Part shown: positions 40,478 to 48,875 of the stretch, one piece after another
Layout of the letters: each line of letters begins with the position of its first letter
How positions within the stretch are numbered: position 1 is the stretch's first letter
Assembly: GCF_026341035.1 (NCBI RefSeq)
Contig: NZ_JAPEOQ010000002.1
Location: forward strand, 1,488,001 to 1,552,000
DNA from: Streptomyces sp. NBC_01016
Lineage (GTDB): Bacteria; Actinomycetota; Actinomycetes; Streptomycetales; Streptomycetaceae
Length of the DNA: 64,000 nucleotides
Direction of reading: 5' to 3'
Notes under the pieces: generated by a model
What the model saw: only the letters and a program-made list of their open reading frames with translations
Told to the model about the DNA's origin: nothing
The model's database searches: none
Position numbers and translations under genes: made by a program

Positions 40478-41818
40478 ATGCAGCCCAACACCCTGCTCGA
40501 CGCGATTCTCGACGAGGCCGGAATCTCCCATGCGGGACTCGCGGCACATGTGAACCAGGTGGGCAAGGCGCGCGGCCTCGCCCTCCGCTACGAACACACG
40601 GCGGTCGCCCGCTGGCTGAAGGGCCAGCGGCCGCGCGGCCAGGTGCCCGACCTGATCTGCGAAGTGCTGGCGGCGCGGCTTCAGCGGCACGTCACCCTCG
40701 ACGACATCGGCCTCGGCGTCTCCTGCGAGCCCGCCACGGCGCACGTGACGACGCTGTCCGGCTTCGTGGAGCGGGCCACCGCTCTGTGGCGCTCCGACGA
40801 GCAGCAGCGCCGGCACATCCTGGACGCGCCCGCGGTCACCGGCACGCCGGCCGTCATGCCGGTGTGGGAGTGGGAGAACCCGCCCGAGGACAATGATGTC
40901 TCGCGCGGCGGCCGCCACCCGGTCAGCGTCGCCGACCTGGAGATGATGCGCTCGGCCCGCGCCCACTACGAGCAGATGTACCGCAAGGCGGGCGGCATCG
41001 CGACGCGCAGCCGCATCGTCGGCTTCCTCAACAGCGAGGCGGCGCCCCTCCTGCGCGGCAGCTACACCGACGACACGGGCCGCCAACTGCACCGCGCCAC
41101 GGGCGGTTTGGTGGCCATCGCCGGCATCTGCGCGTACGACTCCGACGCGCACGGGCTCGCGCAGCGCTACTTCCACCAGGCGCTGCGGCTCGCAAAGGCC
41201 AGCGCGGACAGGGGACTTGGGGCGTACGTCATCGCGCTGCTCGTCAACCAGTCGCTGCACATGCGCGACTACCGGCAGGCCGTCGCCTTCGCGGAGGCCG
41301 CGCTGCGCGCCGCGGGGCGGCACATCACGCCCGCGCTCGCGTCCGATCTGTACGCGATGCAGGCGAAGGCGTACGCACACCTCGGTGACGGCACGAGTGC
41401 CCTGGAGTGCATCCGGCGTGCCGAGTCCGCCGCCGATCGCATCCGGCGCGGACACGAGCCGGACGAGACCGGTTACGTGCAGCCGGGATTCGTCAACGTA
41501 CAGGTGGCGGAGGCCCTGTTGAGCCTCGGGGACTACGCGGCCGCCAAGGAGCACGCGCAGGAGGCGGTGCACACTCCGGCGCACGATCGGGGACGTGTGC
41601 ACCGGCTCGCGGTGCTCAGCCAGATCCAGCTCAGACAGGGGAACGCGGAACAGGCCGTGGCCACCGCCGTGGAAATGGCCGAGACCGCTCGGGGCATGGA
41701 GTCGCAGCGCTTGCGCGACAGACTCAGGGCCGTCCGCGAACACCTCGTGCGCAGCGGATGCGCAGGTACGGCCGAGGCCGCCGAACTCATCGATGGAGCG
41801 CTGCGCGTACCACTGTGA
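40478..41818 (+). CDS. NsdA/NsdB-like TPR regulatory protein
   Basis: A 446-residue Streptomyces-type regulator: an N-terminal HTH-like segment (about 1-60: LLDAILDEAGISHAGLAAHVNQVG and HTAVARWLKGQRPRGQVP) followed by TPR-like helical repeats (about 230-440: FHQALRLAKASADRGLGAYVI, YAMQAKAYAHLGD, VAEALLSLGDYAAAKEHAQEAV). NsdA family members repress antibiotic production and sporulation in S. coelicolor; that this one does is inference. ATG 40478 follows GGAGG by six bases; TAGGCT at 40435-40440 is a plausible -10. The 288-bp gap upstream contains no gene that I can support. Confidence 0.85.
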   Translation: MQPNTLLDAILDEAGISHAGLAAHVNQVGKARGLALRYEHTAVARWLKGQRPRGQVPDLICEVLAARLQRHVTLDDIGLGVSCEPATAHVTTLSGFVERATALWRSDEQQRRHILDAPAVTGTPAVMPVWEWENPPEDNDVSRGGRHPVSVADLEMMRSARAHYEQMYRKAGGIATRSRIVGFLNSEAAPLLRGSYTDDTGRQLHRATGGLVAIAGICAYDSDAHGLAQRYFHQALRLAKASADRGLGAYVIALLVNQSLHMRDYRQAVAFAEAALRAAGRHITPALASDLYAMQAKAYAHLGDGTSALECIRRAESAADRIRRGHEPDETGYVQPGFVNVQVAEALLSLGDYAAAKEHAQEAVHTPAHDRGRVHRLAVLSQIQLRQGNAEQAVATAVEMAETARGMESQRLRDRLRAVREHLVRSGCAGTAEAAELIDGALRVPL

Positions 41819-41890
41819 GCCTTTACGCGGGGAGCCCGCGGACGCCACTGCTGCGATATTGCCAGCAACTCGGCGGAAGGTGGCAGAACC

Positions 41891-42421
41891 GTGCAGTGGA
41901 CGAAACAGAACGAACAAACTGTGTATGCAAACCGATGGTTCAGCGTCAACCTGGCAGACGTCGCTCTGCCGGACGGCCGACACCTCGATCACTTCGTGAT
42001 ACGCCTGCGCGCCGTGGCTGTCGCCACGATCGTCAATGAGGCGCACGAGGTGCTCCTGCTGTGGCGGCACCGCTTCATCACCGACAGCTGGGGCTGGGAA
42101 CTCGCCGCGGGTGTCGTCGAGGACGGGGAGGACATCGCGTACGCGGCGGCAAGGGAATTGGAGGAGGAGACCGGCTGGCGGCCGGGACCGCTGCGGCACC
42201 TGATGAGCGTCGAACCGTCCAACGGCCTCACGGACGCCCGGCACCACATCTACTGGACCGACGAGGGAACGTACATCGGCCACCCCCAGGACGATTTCGA
42301 GTCGGACCGCAGGGAATGGGTCCCGCTCAAACTCGTCCCCGACATGATCGCTCGCGGAGAGGTCCCGGCCGCCAACATGGCGGCGGCACTACTTCTCCTG
42401 CACCACCACAGCCTCGGCTAG
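41891..42421 (+). CDS. NUDIX hydrolase (ADP-ribose pyrophosphatase-like)
   Basis: A 176-residue NUDIX protein. The Nudix box GVVEDGEDIAYAAARELEEETGW split across its helix lies at about 77-99 with the REx2-EExG core intact. The N-terminal antiparallel strand QTVYANRWFSVNLADVALPDG is typical of ADP-ribose/nucleoside-diphosphate-sugar pyrophosphatases. GTG 41891 follows GGAAGGTGG. It is 72 bp downstream of the NsdA-like gene and probably co-transcribed. Confidence 0.88.
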   Translation: MQWTKQNEQTVYANRWFSVNLADVALPDGRHLDHFVIRLRAVAVATIVNEAHEVLLLWRHRFITDSWGWELAAGVVEDGEDIAYAAARELEEETGWRPGPLRHLMSVEPSNGLTDARHHIYWTDEGTYIGHPQDDFESDRREWVPLKLVPDMIARGEVPAANMAAALLLLHHHSLG

Positions 42422-42434
42422 CACCCTTCGGGGG

Positions 42435-42692
42435 CTAGTGTCCGAGGGCCTGCCACACCGTGATGGCCAACGCGCCGACCGAGGTCAGCGCGGCCACCGT
42501 GGGCAACGGCCAGCGAGTGTTCTCGAGCGCGCTGAGCCGGGTACTGAGATCGTCCTGATCCTTGGCGGTCTGGTCGTCGCGGTGTGTGTGCAGGGCCAGT
42601 TGACCGTCGATGCGGGTCAGTTGAACCTCGAAAACCCGTCGTAACTCTGCGAGTTCTTCCGGGACCACGGGATTATCCGGGTCGGTGGTCAC
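42435..42692 (-). CDS. Small C-terminally anchored coiled-coil membrane protein
   Basis: An 85-residue protein: acidic N-terminus, an amphipathic helix/coiled coil (about 12-58: ELRRVFEVQLTRIDGQLALH, DDLSTRLSALENTRW) and one transmembrane helix at about 62-82 (PTVAALTSVGALAITVWQAL). GTG start with AAAGGAG nine bases before. This topology resembles phage holin-associated XhlA proteins and tail-anchored accessory proteins, but there are no phage genes nearby. Function unknown. Confidence 0.7.
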   Translation of the reverse strand: MTTDPDNPVVPEELAELRRVFEVQLTRIDGQLALHTHRDDQTAKDQDDLSTRLSALENTRWPLPTVAALTSVGALAITVWQALGH

Positions 42693-42830
42693 GAGTTGGC
42701 TCCTTTCTCGATCGTGGCATCAGTCGTGTCTTCACTGATGTACAGACCGGAGTCAACTCGCCTGGTGGACGCGGCGGGAGCGTGTGCGAACGGCATATGC
42801 GGGTCAGTTGCGCACTCCCCGTGCGAACGC

Positions 42831-42866
42831 AGTGGGCCCGGTGCTCCGAAGAACACCGGGCCCACT
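42831..42866. terminator. Terminator downstream of the hydroxybutyryl-CoA dehydrogenase gene
   Basis: Perfect 13-bp arms AGTGGGCCCGGTG (42831-42843) and CACCGGGCCCACT (42854-42866) with a 10-nt loop; outer CGC/GCG bases extend it past one mismatch. It lies 20 bp beyond the minus-strand gene's stop codon. Confidence 0.85.
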
Positions 42867-42885
42867 TGCGGATTACGCTGCGTGG

Positions 42886-43758
42886 TCAGGCGTAGGTGTA
42901 GAAGCCCGAACCGCTCTTGCGGCCGAGCCGACCGGCGTCGACCATCCGCTGCAGCAGCGGGGGAGCGGCGTACAGCGGCTCCTTGTACTCGTCGTACATC
43001 GAGTCCGCGATGGAGACGATGGTGTCGAGGCCGATCAGGTCGGAGAGCTTGAGCGGGCCCATCGGGTGGGCGCAGCCGAGCTCCATCCCGTTGTCGATGT
43101 CCTCGCGGCTCGCGATGCCCGACTCGAACATCCGGATGGAGGAGAGCAGATACGGCACGAGCAGCGCGTTCACCACGAAGCCCGAGCGGTCCTGGGCGCG
43201 GATCGCGTGCTTGCCGAGGATCTTCTCCACCATGACCTGGGCGCGGCTGATCGTGCCCTCGGACGTGGTGAGCGCCGGGATCAGCTCGACGAGCTTCTGC
43301 ACCGGCGCCGGGTTGAAGAAGTGGATGCCGACCACGTGGTCCGGGCGGGACGTCGCCACGGCCAGCTTCACCAGCGGGATGGAGGAGGTGTTCGACGCGA
43401 GGATCGCGTCGGACCGGGTCACGACCTGGTCGAGGACCTGGAAGATCTCCGTCTTCACCTGCTCGTTCTCGACGACCGCCTCGATGACGAGGTCGCGGTC
43501 GGAGAACTCACCGAGGTCCGTGGTGAACGTGAGGCGCTCCTGCGTCTCGGCCAGCTCCTCCTCGGTGATCTTGCCGCGCGAGGCCGCCTTCGAGAGGGAG
43601 CTCAGCAGCCGCGTGCGCCCGTACTCCAGGGCCTCGCCGGTGGTCTCGGCCACCTTCACGTCGAGTCCCGCACGGGCGCAGACCTCCGCGATTCCGGCGC
43701 CCATCTGGCCGCAACCCACCACGCCGACGCGTTGGATGTCACTCAAGGGGTCCGTCAC
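42886..43758 (-). CDS. 3-hydroxybutyryl-CoA dehydrogenase
   Basis: A 290-residue enzyme that oxidises or reduces 3-hydroxyacyl-CoA/acetoacetyl-CoA with NAD(P). N-terminal Rossmann motif VGVVGCGQMGAGIAEV; catalytic SNTSSIP and HFFNPAPVQKLVE with the active His; C-terminal dimer domain with NALLVPYLLSSIRMFESG and GPLKLSDLIGLD. GTG 43758 is chosen by homology; the extra 26 residues to 43836 do not look conserved. Likely role in butyryl-CoA or PHB-related metabolism supplying polyketide precursors. Monocistronic, ended by a strong terminator. Confidence 0.93.
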   Translation of the reverse strand: MTDPLSDIQRVGVVGCGQMGAGIAEVCARAGLDVKVAETTGEALEYGRTRLLSSLSKAASRGKITEEELAETQERLTFTTDLGEFSDRDLVIEAVVENEQVKTEIFQVLDQVVTRSDAILASNTSSIPLVKLAVATSRPDHVVGIHFFNPAPVQKLVELIPALTTSEGTISRAQVMVEKILGKHAIRAQDRSGFVVNALLVPYLLSSIRMFESGIASREDIDNGMELGCAHPMGPLKLSDLIGLDTIVSIADSMYDEYKEPLYAAPPLLQRMVDAGRLGRKSGSGFYTYA

Positions 43759-43924
43759 CTCGTGCCTTTCGCTCTTCGTCCGGAGATCACCGATACCAGG
43801 GGCACGGTGTCTCGCCGGGGGCTTCCGGATCCGCACGTTACCCCGTAGACATGAGTGGGGTGGAGCCCGGGTTAACGGCTGTTCATGCCGTCAACACCGT
43901 GTCACACGAGGTTGGGGGGAACCT

Positions 43925-45142
43925 ATGGGACGTATCTCACGTATTTCGCGGCGCGGGTTCACGCTCGGGGCGGTCCTCGCGCTGACCGCGGCGACGGCGG
44001 CGGACGCCGCCGCCTCGGGGCCGGTGCGGCCGCTGCGGCGGGAGCTGCGGGGCATGTGGCTGGCCACGGTGGCCAACCGGGACTGGCCCTCGCGGGCGGG
44101 TCTGGGCGCCGCCGAGCAGCGTGCCGAACTGATCGCGCACCTGGACACGGCCGTTCGCCGCCGGCTCAACGCCGTGATCTTCCAGATCCGGCCGACCGCG
44201 GACGCCCTGTGGCCGTCCGAGCACGAGCCGTGGTCCGCCGTCCTCACCGGAACGCAGGGGCAGGACCCCGGCTGGGACCCGCTGGGCACGGCGGTGGCCG
44301 AGGCGCACGCGCGGGGCCTGGAGCTGCACGCCTGGTGCAATCCGTACCGGATCGCCAACCACACGGACCCGAGTCGGCTGATCCCCACCCATCCGGCGCG
44401 GCTGCACCCCGAGTGGGTCGTCCCCTACGGCGGCAAGCTCTACTACAACCCGGGTCTGCCGGAGGTCCGCCGCTTCGTCGTGGACGCGATGCTGGACGCG
44501 GTCGAGAAGTACCCCGTGGACGCCGTGCACTTCGACGACTACTTCTACCCGTATCCCGTCGCGGGCCAGACCTTCGACGACGACGCGGCCTACGCCACGT
44601 ACGGCGGCGGCTTCCCGGACCGGGCGGCCTGGCGGCGTGACAACATCGACCGGCTGATCCGGGAGATGGCGGCGCGCATCAGGAAGACCCGGCCGCGGAC
44701 CCGGTTCGGCATCAGCCCCTTCGGGGTGTGGCGCAACAAGGCCACCGACCCGAAGGGTTCGGACACCACGGCCGGCGTGCAGACCTACGACGACCTGCAC
44801 GCGGACACCCGTAAGTGGGTGCGCGAGCGGTGGATCGACTATGTGGTGCCCCAGGTGTACTGGAACATCGGCTTCGCGGCCGCCGACTACGCGAAGCTCG
44901 TGCCGTGGTGGGCCCGGGTCGTACGGGGCACGGGCGTGCGCCTCTACATAGGCGAGGCGCTCTACAAGGCGGGCGATCCGGCGCAGCCCGCCGCCTGGCA
45001 GGACCCCGCCGAGCTGTCCCGCCACCTCACGTTGGCGGACCGCTTCCCGGAGGTGCGCGGGCACGTGTTCTTCTCGGCCAAGGAGGTCGGGCAGGACAGG
45101 AACGGCGCGATGGTCCGCGTGGTGGCGGACCACTACAGCTGA
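43925..45142 (+). CDS. Secreted GHL10-type glycosyl hydrolase-like lipoprotein-free protein (DUF187 family)
   Basis: A 405-residue exported (beta/alpha)8-barrel protein. The signal peptide is Tat-like, with SRRGFTLGAVLAL and a cleavage region near ADAAAS. The barrel has ELRGMWLATVANRDWPS at the start, VIFQIRPTADALWPSEHEPWS, LELHAWCNPYRIAN and VDAVHFDDYFYPYP, the last carrying the acidic catalytic-type residues of the GHL10 family; the C-terminal part has YVVPQVYWNIGF. Some family members act on peptidoglycan or exopolysaccharide; the substrate here is unknown. ATG 43925 follows GGGGGA. Confidence 0.88.
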   Translation: MGRISRISRRGFTLGAVLALTAATAADAAASGPVRPLRRELRGMWLATVANRDWPSRAGLGAAEQRAELIAHLDTAVRRRLNAVIFQIRPTADALWPSEHEPWSAVLTGTQGQDPGWDPLGTAVAEAHARGLELHAWCNPYRIANHTDPSRLIPTHPARLHPEWVVPYGGKLYYNPGLPEVRRFVVDAMLDAVEKYPVDAVHFDDYFYPYPVAGQTFDDDAAYATYGGGFPDRAAWRRDNIDRLIREMAARIRKTRPRTRFGISPFGVWRNKATDPKGSDTTAGVQTYDDLHADTRKWVRERWIDYVVPQVYWNIGFAAADYAKLVPWWARVVRGTGVRLYIGEALYKAGDPAQPAAWQDPAELSRHLTLADRFPEVRGHVFFSAKEVGQDRNGAMVRVVADHYS

Positions 45143-45163
45143 CCGACAGGCCCTACGCCGGGG

Positions 45164-45376
45164 TCAGGCCTTCTTCGTGGCCGAGTGCTTTGTGGCCGGG
45201 TGCCGGACGACCGCGTCCGGGCCCGGCGACATGATCGCCTCGTGGCCGTCCGCGAACCGCACGCGGAACGGTGGATCGCCGTCCGCGCCCAGCACTTCGA
45301 TGATCTGTGCCACCCGGTCGTGCTGCCCGACGATCCGGCCGTGCACCAGGAGCTGGTCCCCTACGGTTGCGCGCAT
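45164..45376 (-). CDS. DUF1918 small protein
   Basis: A 70-residue protein of the DUF1918 family, with the signature VGDQLLVHGRIVGQHDRVAQIIEVLG, PFRVRFADGHEAIMSPGPDAVV, and a Lys-rich tail (ATKHSATKKA). The SH3-like barrel fold is assumed for the family. ATG 45376 follows AGGAGG (minus strand). Function unknown; convergent with the GHL10 gene. Confidence 0.85.
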   Translation of the reverse strand: MRATVGDQLLVHGRIVGQHDRVAQIIEVLGADGDPPFRVRFADGHEAIMSPGPDAVVRHPATKHSATKKA

Positions 45377-45448
45377 CAGGAGTGACCTCCTCAACGTGCC
45401 GTTGCGTTGCGGCAAGTGTACGGCGGCACACGGAAGTTGGACCCGTCC

Positions 45449-46400
<952 letters not shown>

Positions 46401-46402
<2 letters not shown>

Positions 46403-47870
46403 GCAACAGAGTAGCAGCGTGGGCGAACTGGCGAAACAGCTCCGATCCGAGCTGAACCGCTACTCGCCGGGTGAAAAGCTGCCGTCGAGCCGCGTCCTCG
46501 TCGACCGCTTCAAGGTGAGTCCGGTGACGGTCTCCCGCGCGCTCGCCCAGCTCGCCGCCGAGGGCCTCGTCGTCACCCGCCCCGGCGCCGGCGCCTACCG
46601 GGCCGAGGCGCGGGCCTCGGCCGGGCCCGTCGGCGACACCTCCTGGCAGGAGGTCGCGCTGAGCGCCGACGCCGCGACGGAGGTCGTGCCGCGCGCGGTC
46701 GACGCGGCGGGCGTCCTCGTGACGCTCTCGCCGCCGCCACCCGGCGTCATCGAGCTCAACACCGGCTATCTGCACCCGGTCCTGCAGCCGGGCGCCGCCA
46801 TGTCCGCCGCCCTCGCGCGCGCCGGACGGCGCCCCGGGGCCTGGGCCAAGCCGCCCGTCGACGGCCTGCCCGAACTGCGTGAGTGGTTCGCGCGCGGCAT
46901 CGGCGGGGCGATCTCCGCCTCGGACGTACTGATCACGTTCGGCGGGCAGTCGGCGCTCACCACCGCGCTGCGCGCACTCGCGCCGCCCGGCGCCCCCGTC
47001 CTCGTCGAATCGCCCACGTATCCGGGCATGTTGGCGATCGCGCGGGCGGCGGGGCTCCGGCCGGTGCCGGTGCCTGTGGACCGCGACGGCGTGCGCCCCG
47101 AACTCCTCGCGCAGGCCTTCAGGGCGACCGGCGCCAGGCTCTTCGTGTGCCAGCCGCTGTTCCAGAACCCGACGGGGGCGGTGCTCTCCGCCGACCGCCG
47201 CCCCGAGGTGCTGCGGATCGCGCGGGAGGCCGGGGCGTTCATCGTCGAGGACGACTTCGTGCGCCGGCTCGTCCACGAGGACGCGGGGCCGCTGCCCCGG
47301 CCCCTCGCGTCCGACGACCCCGACGGCGTCGTCGTCCACGTCTGCTCGCTCACCAAGGCGACGTCGCCGAGCCTGCGCATCGGCTGCCTCGCCGCCCGCG
47401 GGCCCGTCCTCGAACGGCTGCGCGCGATCCAGGTCGTCGACCACCTCTTCGTCCCGCGGCCCCTCCAGGAGGCCACGCTCGAACTCGTCGGCTCCCCGGC
47501 CTGGCCGCGCCATCTGCGCACCCTGGCGGGGGTGTTGAGGGGGCGCCGCGACATCCTGGCGGCCGCGATCATCGCGGACCTCCCCGCGCTCGACCTCACG
47601 CACATCCCGGCCGGCGGCTACCACCTGTGGCTGCGCCTGCCGGAGGGCAGCGACGAGGCGGCGCTGGTCGCGGGCGCCCTGCGCGCGGGCGTCGCGGTCG
47701 CCCCGGGCCGCCCGTACTTCTCGGCCGAACCCCCGGCGCCGCACATCCGGCTGAGCTTCGTGGGCGTCGCGACGACCGCCGAGCTCACCGAGGGCGTACG
47801 CCGCCTGAAGGCGGCCTGCGCGGAGCTCCTGCCCCCGAATTCCCTCGACGCACCCGCGTCCGACCTGTGA
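46401..47870 (+). CDS. MocR-type regulator (GntR HTH fused to PLP-dependent aminotransferase domain)
   Basis: A 489-residue regulator. GntR winged HTH at about 7-75 (SVGELAKQLRSELNRYSPGEKLPSSR split in its helices, VSRALAQLAAEGLVV); a fold-type I aminotransferase domain from about 115 with GGQSALTTAL, CQPLFQNPTGAV, VEDDFVRR with the PLP-ring Asp, and Schiff-base Lys319 in SLTKATSPSLRIG. Such proteins sense PLP or PLP-amino-acid adducts (PdxR, GabR). ATG 46401 is favoured as a leaderless start; the frame is open upstream because it shadows the EamA gene. Controls the divergent permease by inference. Confidence 0.9.
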
Positions 47871-47880
47871 GGATCCCCGC

Positions 47881-48312
47881 ATGACCAGCTCACTGCCCGA
47901 CGGCTACGAGATATCCACGGACCCCGCCCGCATCGACACGGACCGCGTCCACGCGTGGCTCTCCGGGGACGCGTACTGGGCACTGGGCCGCCCGCGCGCC
48001 CAGCAGGACAAGGCGCTCGCCGGCTCCCTCAACTTCGGTGTGTACGACGCCGCTTCGGGCGAACAGGTCGCCTACGCGCGCGTGGTCACGGACGAGGCCA
48101 CGTTCGCCTGGCTCTGCGACGTGTACGTCGACCGCTCGGTACGCGGCAAGGGCATCGGCAAGGCGATGGTGACGACGATCCGCGACCACCTGAAGCCGTT
48201 GGGCATCCGCCGCATCCTCCTGGCGACGCAGGACGCGCACGGGGTGTACGAGGAGGTGGGCTTCAAGCCCTTGGAGCACCCGGACCAGTGGATGGCGTTG
48301 TACTTCGTTTAG
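47881..48312 (+). CDS. GNAT-family N-acetyltransferase
   Basis: A 143-residue GNAT protein with the acetyl-CoA pyrophosphate-binding loop VRGKGIGKAMV (about 88-98) and the C-terminal YEEVGFKPLEHPDQWM strand. It starts ten bases after the MocR stop, with GAGGA upstream, so it is probably in the same transcript. Substrate unknown. The stop overlaps a convergent gene by four bases. Confidence 0.88.
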   Translation: MTSSLPDGYEISTDPARIDTDRVHAWLSGDAYWALGRPRAQQDKALAGSLNFGVYDAASGEQVAYARVVTDEATFAWLCDVYVDRSVRGKGIGKAMVTTIRDHLKPLGIRRILLATQDAHGVYEEVGFKPLEHPDQWMALYFV

Positions 48313-48767
48313 AGCAAGCCCTTGCGCCGATAGTCCGTTGTGAGCAGCAGATCCTTGGCGGGCCCCTTCACCCGCCACACGGTCCGCCACCGCTCCGCGT
48401 CGTACACGGTGAACTCGCCCCGGTAGAGGTCGGCCGAACACGGGTGGTCGGCGACGTGGTGGCCGGTCCGCAGGTCCAGGTCATGGAAGAACCGCCCGTC
48501 GGCGAACCGCACGACGGCCGTGCCGGCCTCCTCGCCCGGCAGGTACCGGAGCGTGCGCTCGGCGGGCCGGGCAACCCCGTGCCACTCGAACGTCCCGGAC
48601 TCGAAGTGCAGCAGGCCGTCCCCCTCGGCCGTGAAGCCGGTCGTCCCGGCGAACGTCCCCGTCGCGTCCGCCGCGAGGTCCCGTACCGTCCGCTCGACCC
48701 GCCAGCTCCCCGCCAGGAACGCCAACACGTCGGAAACCGGCCAGAGTTCACTCGTCACGCACACCAC
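48309..48767 (-). CDS. DUF6314-type lipocalin-like protein
   Basis: A protein of up to 152 residues with the pattern DVLAFLAGSWRVERTVRDL, GTFAGTTGFTAEGDGLLHFESGTF and a C-terminal RVKGPAKDLLLTTDYRR, a small beta-barrel family found widely in actinobacteria (DUF6314). Any of the GTG codons at 48767, 48764 or 48758 may start it; the last has GGGAG eight bases upstream. Function unknown. Confidence 0.75.
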   Translation of the reverse strand: MVCVTSELWPVSDVLAFLAGSWRVERTVRDLAADATGTFAGTTGFTAEGDGLLHFESGTFEWHGVARPAERTLRYLPGEEAGTAVVRFADGRFFHDLDLRTGHHVADHPCSADLYRGEFTVYDAERWRTVWRVKGPAKDLLLTTDYRRKGLL

Positions 48768-48875
48768 TCCCGCTCACCTCTGCGCGAACCGTTGACGCGC
48801 GTACCGCTGCTTCCTATGTTGCCGTTCGCAGTTTAGGACGCCGTACGAAACCCCGAACAATCCGAGGGAGTGCGC

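Noticed and set aside
42435..42885. Prophage remnant suggested by the holin-like small protein
   Set aside because: Neighbours are core metabolic genes and base composition does not change.
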